DNA of 64,000 nucleotides from UBA12481 sp012523435 (lineage in GTDB: Bacteria > Bacteroidota > Bacteroidia > Bacteroidales > UBA12481). How positions within the stretch are numbered: the first letter of the stretch is position 1; every line of letters starts with the position of its first letter. This document shows positions 57,258 to 64,000 of the stretch, piece by piece. A program made the position numbers and the translations under genes. The notes under the pieces were generated by a model. The model had not been told where the DNA came from and searched no databases. It was given only the letters and a program-made list of their open reading frames with translations. Location of the stretch: assembly GCA_028686135.1 (NCBI GenBank), contig JAQUCP010000004.1:103891-167890 (forward strand), written 5' to 3'.

Positions 57258-58274
57258 TTATTTGACTGGAACGGAAGGGAAAAAATCCGAATAGTTTCGG
57301 AAAAGGTCTTCAAATACGTAGAATTGGATCACTACCCACTCCTTTTCATCAATCAAAGCCCATAGTCGTTCATCGTCCCAAATCAGCGGTTCACCTTCTG
57401 AATCGGTTTTCCCATTAGCGTAACGCTTATAGGCGGTTACCGTTGTCCCCTTCCCATCCCGATCAACGAGAGTAAGCTGGCGATACGGCTGAGCAGCTAG
57501 GAGCGAGTCCTTGTTAATATTCGGAAAATTATCCGCATGAAATTCATAACCAACCTTCTCGAACTGGTTTAAATAAAACTTCATCCGAACTGTATCCGGC
57601 TGTCCAGGTTCTTCACGGCCAGCTAAAGAGACCACCTGAAACTGATTATTACCCTGATTTTCAACTCGAAACGACTCCTCGGGTATATCAAAATTATTGA
57701 CCGTCACCGAAACGATATCATCAAAATCATAGTTGAATAAATCCGTTGATTTCCAAGCATCTTCTTCCACAAAAAACCGGGTACTAAGATATCCGGTAAA
57801 GCCAGGAACATGAACCACGAATGGCACGGATGACCCTTCTAGCATCATAAAGGTACCCATCTGATCTTGGGTTGGGCCGCCGACATAGAGTGTTTTGATT
57901 AATTTCTTACCTCGGTACACTTCCACTTTGGTATTACGGGTGGCCAGCATATTGACGGCATTTTTCATCATGGCTTTTGAAACCGGCGACTTAACGCGAA
58001 TACGATAAAGCGTTTTCAGCAGGATATCCATCGCATCATTCCGTGCTTTATACGTCCCGTTGACCATCCAGCCTCCGTTCTCACGGGTAAGGGTAACGCT
58101 CTCATTATCTTTTCGGACCATAAAAATGCGAGTCACCGAAGCAGTATCCTCCACCGCAAAATCTCGCAGTTCCCGCTTGATTGTATGGTGAGTGTTCCTA
58201 GATACCAGCCAGATCGCCAGAATCCCCAGAATAATCACCAAGATTAGTATGATCTGATTTCTTTTCATTTTCAT
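57258..58274 (-). CDS. DUF4340 protein, GldG-associated
   Basis: A 338-residue membrane-anchored protein: one N-terminal helix (QIILILVIILGILAIWLV) and then an exported beta-rich domain with repeated DUF4340-type strands (TLTRENGGWMVNGTYKARNDAMD, FFVEEDAWKSTDLF, LTLVDRDGKGTTVTAYKRY). It overlaps gldG by 4 nt (ATGA), and DUF4340 genes commonly follow gldG-like (ABC_transp_aux) genes. Its role is unknown; it probably works with the GldF/GldG transporter in the cell envelope. Confidence 0.83.
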   Translation of the reverse strand: MKMKRNQIILILVIILGILAIWLVSRNTHHTIKRELRDFAVEDTASVTRIFMVRKDNESVTLTRENGGWMVNGTYKARNDAMDILLKTLYRIRVKSPVSKAMMKNAVNMLATRNTKVEVYRGKKLIKTLYVGGPTQDQMGTFMMLEGSSVPFVVHVPGFTGYLSTRFFVEEDAWKSTDLFNYDFDDIVSVTVNNFDIPEESFRVENQGNNQFQVVSLAGREEPGQPDTVRMKFYLNQFEKVGYEFHADNFPNINKDSLLAAQPYRQLTLVDRDGKGTTVTAYKRYANGKTDSEGEPLIWDDERLWALIDEKEWVVIQFYVFEDLFRNYSDFFPSVPVK

Positions 58275-60001
58275 CGGGTGTATTTACGTTTGCGGATCAC
58301 AATATAGGCTATTCCAAACAACAACACGAGCACCACAGGCAGCAGCAGGTTGAACATTTTCCAGAAGCTGCGCTGCGAGAGGATGCGAGCTTCATCTAGC
58401 AACCTCACCTTCACCTCGCGCGAACGAACATCCATATAGCCCTCATCATCAAGAAGATAATTAACACAGTTTAGCAGAAAATCTTTATTACCGAAGGTTG
58501 TTCGGGTATAATTATCATATCCGAGGGGAGAAACAAAGTATTGTTCATCACGTACCTGCACAAAATTTCTTGCCACATCCCCATCCGATATTACAATCAT
58601 CCGGGTAGGTGTACCGCTCTCCTCATAAACCCGGAAAGCTTCATTATTCATCATCGTGGGTGGAAGGCGATTCCTGTAGTGGCTGGTAAATTCTCCTTCC
58701 AGGAGTACGGCAACCGGCATCCCTCTCAAGGGGAAGCGCGCAGGATCGGGCTTCTCTGCAAAGATGCTGGTATTCACAATGATCGGCGGCCTTACAACCC
58801 TTGAATGATCGGACGTAGCAAGCAGGATGGTCTTCTGAACCCGTGAATCCTCGCCCACGGTATCGATCGGACTAGCGAATTCCAACTTAACCGGATTGAT
58901 ATTGCGGCTGATCGGGTGATTGTTCACCCCATTAACGAGAGGGAAAAAGACAAATGGCGCAGGTTGAAAATCAGGCTTCTCCGATTCTATTGGAGCAACA
59001 TTGACAGGAATAATCGCACATTGATAATCCTGAACCAGGCTCGAATTAATCCTCACCCCATAGGAATAAAGCATGTCCCCAATGTTGATGATGCTGTTAA
59101 TCTCACCCATGGTCTCTTTCTCATAGGCAATTTGATTCATATCAACTTTAACCGCATCAACCATCCAGAGAACCTTTCCTCCCCTCATCACATACTGGTC
59201 GATGATGAACTTGTCTTTTTCCGAAAATTTCTCCGTTGGGTCAGCAATGATGATCGCTTGGTAGGAATCCAGCGCCGCCAACTTTTCGTCAATCGCAACC
59301 CGCTCAACTGTGTAAAAACTCCCCAAAGCCAGCGCAAGACTGTTGATCCGATATTGATCGAGCTCGCCGTGTCCTTCGATGATCGCTACCTTGGGAGTAT
59401 TCTCTCTTGAAACTGTCCTGATGCCTGTAATAAATTCATACTCAAGCATTTCGATTGCCTTATTGATAGAAGCATCGTTGAAGACATTGGAGATCGACCC
59501 GGAGAAGAAATTGACAACCCGCTCGTAATCTTGTCCATGCTGGCGATACGACAGAATTGCGGCGGGGAAGACCACCTGTGTGATGGTGGCACCCGTTCGA
59601 TCTGCCGACTGCACATTAAAAAATTTCAGCCCATCCTGAGCAAGCTGATCATAGATTTCCCGCCGGGTTTTCGGATCTGGGCTTTCTGACGGATTGATAA
59701 ATACGTACTCGATATTGGATTTGGAATAGGCTCTAAACTCATCGAGAGTCTCTTTCACTGCTTTCTTCAGTCGCCGAAAGCCAGCAGGCATAGGACCGTC
59801 GAGATAAACCTTGATATAAACCACATCATTTAGTTCGCGGAGGGTACTTTTGGTCCCATCCGAAATAGTATAACGCTTTTCACGTGTCAAATCGAAACGA
59901 TGGAAAAGGAAAGAGCCTACCAGGTTAACCAGGGCTACCAGAACCAACAGGAGGATCAGTTCTGTTATATTTTGTCGTTTTACTTTCTTCTTTTTATCCA
60001 T
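58271..60001 (-). CDS. gldG: Gliding-type ABC transporter auxiliary protein GldG
   Basis: A 576-residue protein with an N-terminal helix after a lysine-rich start (MDKKKKVKRQNITELILLLVLVALVNLVGS), a large periplasmic ABC_transp_aux domain (HRFDLTREKRYTISDGTKSTLREL, VYIKVYLDGPMPAGFRRLK, KVAIIEGHGELDQYRI) and a C-terminal helix (FNLLLPVVLVLLFGIAYIVI). I chose the ATG at 60001: an AGGAGG Shine-Dalgarno lies 7 nt upstream, unusual for this phylum; the in-frame ATG at 60019 lies upstream of it and overlaps gldF. Works with GldF (and GldA, not in the window). Confidence 0.9.
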   Translation of the reverse strand: MDKKKKVKRQNITELILLLVLVALVNLVGSFLFHRFDLTREKRYTISDGTKSTLRELNDVVYIKVYLDGPMPAGFRRLKKAVKETLDEFRAYSKSNIEYVFINPSESPDPKTRREIYDQLAQDGLKFFNVQSADRTGATITQVVFPAAILSYRQHGQDYERVVNFFSGSISNVFNDASINKAIEMLEYEFITGIRTVSRENTPKVAIIEGHGELDQYRINSLALALGSFYTVERVAIDEKLAALDSYQAIIIADPTEKFSEKDKFIIDQYVMRGGKVLWMVDAVKVDMNQIAYEKETMGEINSIINIGDMLYSYGVRINSSLVQDYQCAIIPVNVAPIESEKPDFQPAPFVFFPLVNGVNNHPISRNINPVKLEFASPIDTVGEDSRVQKTILLATSDHSRVVRPPIIVNTSIFAEKPDPARFPLRGMPVAVLLEGEFTSHYRNRLPPTMMNNEAFRVYEESGTPTRMIVISDGDVARNFVQVRDEQYFVSPLGYDNYTRTTFGNKDFLLNCVNYLLDDEGYMDVRSREVKVRLLDEARILSQRSFWKMFNLLLPVVLVLLFGIAYIVIRKRKYTR

Positions 60002-60012
60002 TAATACACCTC

Positions 60013-60744
60013 CTACCATTTACGGCTCTCTAAGACTATTTTGGTTAGCAGAATCATAACGGCAATGACAGAAACAAAATAGAGGATATCTCTCGTATCA
60101 ACCACTCCTCGGGCGATGGAGTTGTAATGAAAGGAGATACCAAAGCCGGCGATAAAGTTTTCGAGGCCGCCCTGAAACCCAAGTTTAGAGAAGTAATCGA
60201 ACCCCAAGAAAAGGACGAAGCATCCGGCTACCCCGAGAATAAACGAAACAATCTGATTATCACTTAGAGCACTAAATAGTAAGCCCACAGAAACATACAC
60301 GCCAGCCAAGAAAATCAGGCCGATGAAAGACCCCCAGAAAGCGCCGATATCCAAATTGGCAGGCGGATTTCCCAGAATCATCACCGAGAAGTAATACACC
60401 AGAGTAGGAATCAGCGCCAACACCACCAGAACCACTCCAGCAAGATACTTTGCCAAAATCACCTGAAGGTCGGTCAACGGCCTACTCATCAGGAGCTCGA
60501 GTGTACCAGTCTTTTTCTCCTCCGAAAAAAGGCGCATTGTGACAGCCGGAACTAAAAACAGGAAGACCCACGGGGCAATGATGAAAAGTGGATCCAGCGT
60601 TGAGTAGCCGCTGTCGAGAATATTAAACTCACCAGGGAAGATCCAGAGAAACAGACCATTCAGTAGCAAAAAGACCACAATGACAATGTACCCGGTCAGG
60701 GAACTGAAGAAACTGCTGATCTCCCGCTTAAATAATGTTAACAT
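60013..60744 (-). CDS. gldF: Gliding-type ABC transporter permease GldF
   Basis: A 243-residue ABC-2 permease with six hydrophobic helices (about 14-36, 51-69, 98-122, 133-158, 164-183 and 219-238). Typical: MLTLFKREISSFFSSLTGYIVIVVFLLLNGLFLW, MRLFSEEKKTGTLELLMSRPLTDLQVILAKYLAG. The EEKxxGTxELLxSxPL pattern marks ABC-2 exporters. In Flavobacterium GldA-F-G is required for gliding, but the genes also occur in non-gliding Bacteroidota, so motility should not be inferred. 48 nt after lpxB. Confidence 0.9.
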   Translation of the reverse strand: MLTLFKREISSFFSSLTGYIVIVVFLLLNGLFLWIFPGEFNILDSGYSTLDPLFIIAPWVFLFLVPAVTMRLFSEEKKTGTLELLMSRPLTDLQVILAKYLAGVVLVVLALIPTLVYYFSVMILGNPPANLDIGAFWGSFIGLIFLAGVYVSVGLLFSALSDNQIVSFILGVAGCFVLFLGFDYFSKLGFQGGLENFIAGFGISFHYNSIARGVVDTRDILYFVSVIAVMILLTKIVLESRKW

Positions 60745-60792
60745 ACGTCAGCTATTTTTAAGCAAGATGCAAATTTAGGAAAAAAAACGGGT

Positions 60793-61917
60793 CTAATACA
60801 GTCCTTTTGCGGTATCGACCACCCAGCGTGCAGCTGTTTCTGAGGAGCTGGCTCGTCCAAGGATCCCTTTAAGTCGATCGTACCCGAGGAGCATCCTGTT
60901 TCGGTAATCCTGATCTTCAAGAATCCTTAAGAGCTCCTGCCTTAATTTTTTATCCGTCAAATCTCCTTGAATCAGTTCGGGCACACAAGCCTCCTCCAGG
61001 ATCAGGTTCACCAGAGAGATGTGCCTAACTTGAATCAACATCCTGGCAATCAGATAGGAAGTGGGCGCAGTGCGATAGCACACGATCTGGGGTGTACCTA
61101 AAAGGGCGGTCTCCAGCGTAGCTGTACCGGAAGTGACCAGGGCAGCATCAGCGATGGCCAATAATTCATGAGTTTTACCCCGAATAATCAGCAGATTAGA
61201 CTTTCCGGCAAATTCCCTGATTTGATCGTCCGTAAAGCGCTCATGAGCTGCAATAACAAACTGATAATCGGGAAAATCATCTATAACACCAGCCATGACA
61301 GGAAGCATATCCAACAGCTCCTGATGGCGACTGCCAGGCAGGAGGGCTATCACTTTTGCCTCATCGAGGCCCAGGTTTTCCCTGAGAAGCTCTTTGTTGA
61401 GAGTCCGTGCAGGCTCCAGTTGCTCGGCAACGGGATTTCCCACATAAACAGCATGCACTCCCCGCTGCCTGAAAAATGGCTCTTCAAAAGGCAGGGTTAC
61501 CAACACCCGATTGGTGTACCTGGCCAGCCGCCCGGTTCTTCCCGGCATCCATGCCCAGGTTTTTGGAGGGATATAGTAAACCACGCGCAAGTCTTGGCGT
61601 TTAGCCCATCGGATCATCCGCAGGTTGAATCCGCCATAATCGACCGGCACCAGCACGTCAGGCTCGAAGGAGAGAATCGCCTCATGGCAGCGCCGGAAGT
61701 TCTCCCGAATTCTGGAAGCTTTTGTCACCAGCTGCGAAAAACCCATAAAGGCCAAGTCGGATAACGGCACCACTGCTTTCACCTCAGCCGCCGCCTCCAT
61801 CTGCTCACCCCCAAAAAACGCAAATTGCGCCTCCGGATCAATTTTCCGGATGGCCGTGATCAGGGCAGCTGCGTGCTGATCCCCCGATGGCTCTCCGGCA
61901 ATGAGAAAGAATTTCAT
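60793..61917 (-). CDS. lpxB: Lipid-A-disaccharide synthase
   Basis: LpxB condenses UDP-2,3-diacylglucosamine with lipid X to make the lipid A disaccharide at the inner membrane. The 374-residue GT19 enzyme shows MKFFLIAGEPSGDQHAA, AFFGGEQMEAA, PLSDLAFMGFSQL, VDYGGFNLRMIRWAK, YYIPPKTWAWMPGR, YVGNPVAEQL, ALLPGSRHQELLDMLP and the nucleotide-binding TSGTATLETALLGTPQIVCYRT. All motifs are intact. Points to a lipid A outer membrane. Confidence 0.97.
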   Translation of the reverse strand: MKFFLIAGEPSGDQHAAALITAIRKIDPEAQFAFFGGEQMEAAAEVKAVVPLSDLAFMGFSQLVTKASRIRENFRRCHEAILSFEPDVLVPVDYGGFNLRMIRWAKRQDLRVVYYIPPKTWAWMPGRTGRLARYTNRVLVTLPFEEPFFRQRGVHAVYVGNPVAEQLEPARTLNKELLRENLGLDEAKVIALLPGSRHQELLDMLPVMAGVIDDFPDYQFVIAAHERFTDDQIREFAGKSNLLIIRGKTHELLAIADAALVTSGTATLETALLGTPQIVCYRTAPTSYLIARMLIQVRHISLVNLILEEACVPELIQGDLTDKKLRQELLRILEDQDYRNRMLLGYDRLKGILGRASSSETAARWVVDTAKGLY

Positions 61918-61955
61918 CCTGGAATAGGGAGTTAGAGTGTTAAGCTGGACTTGGT

Positions 61956-62267
61956 TCAGGTAAAACGGATAATCACCACAATTAGTGTAAAAATGAAGGT
62001 GGCCCCCAAGACTCCACGGGCTGCCAAAAGGTAGTTTCTATTAATGAATGCAAAGAATACCAACAAGTTAGGGATCACCGACAGAGAGATTATGTGTGTC
62101 AGGAGACCTAAGTTACGATAAACCTTCATGAACTCGGAGAGCGATAATCCCGAATAGCGGGCAAAATAGTAAACAATCAACGCGATCAGAGGCACTAGTA
62201 GCCCCGCTGCGAGGCCAACCCAGACCGAGTTCCACTTGGATGGCTTCGTTTTGCCTAGAACTTCCAT
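61956..62267 (-). CDS. Small membrane protein between surE and lpxB
   Basis: I do not recognise a named family. The 103 residues form three membrane helices (about 16-34, LAAGLLVPLIALIVYYFA; 52-71, THIISLSVIPNLLVFFAF; 79-101, RGVLGATFIFTLIVVII) with a short basic N terminus. The gene starts 13 nt inside surE, strongly suggesting translational coupling. Embedded between surE and lpxB, it may serve envelope assembly, but no motif shows this. Confidence 0.8.
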   Translation of the reverse strand: MEVLGKTKPSKWNSVWVGLAAGLLVPLIALIVYYFARYSGLSLSEFMKVYRNLGLLTHIISLSVIPNLLVFFAFINRNYLLAARGVLGATFIFTLIVVIIRFT

Positions 62268-63031
62268 TTACGGATCGACTCCAATCCTTGATAATCAGTT
62301 ACATCTATGTGTATCGGCACAATAGCACCAAAATTATTTCTCATCGCCCACTCATCGGTGTCCTCTCCATCCGGCTCATCATTACTGAAGGCGCCGGTGA
62401 GCCAGTAATAATCGCGGCCATGAGGATCGGTGCCCTTTTGGAACTCCTCTTTCCAGACGCCCATCGTCTGCCTGCACACCCGGATTCCCCTGCACTCTTC
62501 GGGTGCAATGGGTGGGAAGTTGACGTTCAAGCAAGTGGCCGCAGGCAATCCATGCTGCAAGACATTCTCAATCACCGGTCCGGCATATTGAGCTGCCAAC
62601 CGCATATCAGCATCAGGAGAGTGGTCGTCAACCGAAAAAGCAATCGCCGGGATACCATTCAGGCAACCTTCAATCGCTGCTGCGACTGTTCCTGAATAAA
62701 AAAGGCTGACCGAGGCGTTTGATCCATGGTTGATGCCCGAAACGATCAGGTCGGGTTTCCGGTCCAAAATCTGATTCAGGGCGATCTTGATACAATCAGC
62801 TGGCGTTCCTGTGCATGCATAGGCCGAAATCACCCCGTCAATCGTTATCTGCTTGAGCCGGATGGGGTTGGTCAGGGTTACCGCATGGGACATCCCCGAC
62901 TGGCCGGTTGTTGGAGCAACCAGTACCACATCCCCATAATTTTTCGCTATTGACGCCAGCTCCCGGATTCCACGCGCTTTGTAACCATCATCATTACACA
63001 CAAGTATCAAAGGTCGGTCCATCTTCATCAT
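62255..63031 (-). CDS. surE: 5'/3'-nucleotidase SurE
   Basis: A metal-dependent phosphatase acting on nucleoside monophosphates. The 258-residue protein has the metal-binding VCNDDGYKARGI near the N terminus, APTTGQSGMSHAVTL, CTGTPADCIKIAL, VSGINHGSNASVSLFYSGTVAAAIEG and NVNFPP; all ligands (DD, S, N) are present. The ATG at 63031 gives MMKMDRPLIL; two in-frame ATGs follow within 10 nt. First gene of an operon running toward dnaN. Confidence 0.94.
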   Translation of the reverse strand: MMKMDRPLILVCNDDGYKARGIRELASIAKNYGDVVLVAPTTGQSGMSHAVTLTNPIRLKQITIDGVISAYACTGTPADCIKIALNQILDRKPDLIVSGINHGSNASVSLFYSGTVAAAIEGCLNGIPAIAFSVDDHSPDADMRLAAQYAGPVIENVLQHGLPAATCLNVNFPPIAPEECRGIRVCRQTMGVWKEEFQKGTDPHGRDYYWLTGAFSNDEPDGEDTDEWAMRNNFGAIVPIHIDVTDYQGLESIRKWKF

Positions 63032-63039
63032 TTTGGGTG

Positions 63040-63047
63040 CAAAAGTA
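63040..63047 (-). promoter_or_regulatory. -7 box TACTTTTG of surE
   Basis: A perfect TAnnTTTG, 8 nt before the first surE ATG, implying a leader of only a few bases. No clear -33 box. Confidence 0.48.
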
Positions 63048-63106
63048 GTTGAATTCTCTCAATTTGCAGGATTGCAGGCCCCCACACCCCGAAAGAATCT
63101 AATCAT

Positions 63107-63114
63107 TAACTTTG
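63107..63114 (+). promoter_or_regulatory. -7 box TAACTTTG of the DUF4249 gene
   Basis: A perfect TAnnTTTG, 17 nt before the ATG at 63132. No -33 TTG is visible at the right distance. Confidence 0.45.
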
Positions 63115-63131
63115 GGCTTTTATTTAACACG

Positions 63132-64000
63132 ATGATCTGCCAGACAACCATCCGGACCAGCCTCGCAATTCTATTAACCATCCTGATAGCCGGTTGTTCC
63201 GATGAGATTCAGATGATTAAAGTCGGCGATCCCATTCCGGTGGTCTTTGCGGTTTTTGATGCCAATGATAACGAGCATTTCATCAAACTAACCAAAACAT
63301 TTGCCAGTGATGCCAATGCATGGGAACTCACCTCTGATCCGAAGAATCTATTCTATTCTGATGTAGAACTATTCCTGACCGAGCTGCCAGGTAACCGACG
63401 AAACCCTTTTAGCGTAGTTGAAGGAATTCCCAGAGAACCAGGGCTTTTACCACGGCTGCCTAATCAGGCCTACCGGTACGAGGGTTCTCTGCACCAGGGC
63501 AATTACCGAATGACAGTCAACATTCCAGAACAGCCGGAAATCACGGCCGACTTCAGACTGCTGGATGGGTTTACGATCATCACTCCAAGGCCTGGAACGA
63601 AACGATTTTATCTGTACGATGATCCAATTCTGTTCTCCTGGTATCGACATCCGGAAGCCGGACTTTTTGAAATCAGCTTGATCATCAGTTATGAGGAAGT
63701 AACGAAGGATGGCGCATCTTCCTTAAAATCTGCAAGATACAACCGTCAATTAAAGCCTGACAACTTGGAGGTAGATCCGATTAAAAACAGTTATTTATTC
63801 TATTCCGATCCATTTTATGCCTACCTGGGCGGGCAGATCGCCAGGGATCCGCAGGTAGACTACCGCAAACCTGTCAGGTTCGATATGGAAATCACCGCAG
63901 CCGACACCACCCTGGCCCGTTATCTCAACTGGTTCGCGCTTGAGATTGATGATAAAATCAATCCCAATGGCAACGTCAATGGGGCTATCGGGGTTGTAGC
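63132..64000 (+). CDS. DUF4249-family lipoprotein (3' end beyond the window)
   Basis: An open frame of at least 289 codons that runs off the window. It starts with a lipoprotein signal (TSLAILLTILIAGCSDE, Cys22 lipidated) and continues with DUF4249-type sequence: PIPVVFAVFDANDNEHFIKLTKTF, NLFYSDVELFLTELPG, LHQGNYRMTVNIP, PRPGTKRFYLYDDP. DUF4249 proteins are Bacteroidota surface lipoproteins usually encoded next to a TonB-dependent receptor and are of unknown function; a receptor would be expected beyond base 64000. Confidence 0.8.
   Translation, partial: MICQTTIRTSLAILLTILIAGCSDEIQMIKVGDPIPVVFAVFDANDNEHFIKLTKTFASDANAWELTSDPKNLFYSDVELFLTELPGNRRNPFSVVEGIPREPGLLPRLPNQAYRYEGSLHQGNYRMTVNIPEQPEITADFRLLDGFTIITPRPGTKRFYLYDDPILFSWYRHPEAGLFEISLIISYEEVTKDGASSLKSARYNRQLKPDNLEVDPIKNSYLFYSDPFYAYLGGQIARDPQVDYRKPVRFDMEITAADTTLARYLNWFALEIDDKINPNGNVNGAIGVV

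Overview
The window is a draft scaffold from a member of the phylum Bacteroidota, most likely an anaerobic or fermentative Bacteroidales/Marinilabiliales-like lineage. The evidence is a SusC/SusD pair, gliding-type GldF/GldG, tandem DUF2807 lipoproteins, a DUF4249 lipoprotein, the futalosine-pathway enzyme MqnA, a zapA-6S RNA-rny cluster, and many start-proximal TAnnTTTG (-7) promoter boxes, several with a TTG/TTTG (-33) box 19-20 nt upstream. Base composition and gene style are uniform. No phage, plasmid, CRISPR or clear transposon is visible. Two runs of exactly 100 N (18374-18473 and 51085-51184) are scaffold gaps; the first makes a false purB-ABC transporter fusion reading frame.

Layout. 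1-2304: end of 2-oxoglutarate dehydrogenase E1 and its E2 partner. 2267-9701 (minus): coiled-coil protein, zapA, 6S RNA, rny, an AmgK-like kinase, a MurU-like nucleotidyltransferase and a RecB-like helicase-nuclease. 9790-17132: secreted M23 and C69 peptidases, ribosomal protein L19, an NfeD-type membrane protease, a phosphofructokinase with PPi-type active-site residues, and MqnA. 17196-24416 (plus): purB (cut), ABC exporter (cut), B3/B4 protein, unknown secreted protein, two DUF2807 lipoproteins, an HD hydrolase and a Nudix hydrolase. 24413-29301 (minus): an alpha/beta-hydrolase fused to a GH2 beta-galactosidase, then a LutA-like protein. 29363-37813 (minus): a compact methionine operon metY-metX-hom-metH-metF behind a structured leader of about 220 nt. 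37900-40802: proton-translocating transhydrogenase pntAA-AB-B. 40865-50903: GH109-like oxidoreductase-fold protein, sodium/sugar symporter, ribulokinase, SusC, SusD. 50909-51410: nested palindromic repeats and tRNA-Ser(UGA). 51579-54572: HU, TrmH, LytTR regulator, class III aminotransferase. 54577-57180 (minus): FAH-family protein, DnaQ-like exonuclease, dnaN. 57258-63031 (minus): DUF4340 protein, gldG, gldF, lpxB, small membrane protein, surE. 63132-end: DUF4249 lipoprotein, cut by the window edge.

How the genes work together. The methionine operon holds every step from aspartate semialdehyde to methionine (homoserine, O-acetylhomoserine, homocysteine by direct sulfhydrylation, methylation from methyl-folate), so one promoter can control the branch. 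Its leader carries a candidate 25-codon peptide ending in Met/Leu codons at the foot of competing hairpins, which fits a ribosome-mediated attenuator. This is my best candidate for an undescribed regulatory system. The second notable item is the esterase-beta-galactosidase fusion. The transhydrogenase, divergent from the met operon, can supply NADPH, although that coupling is inference.
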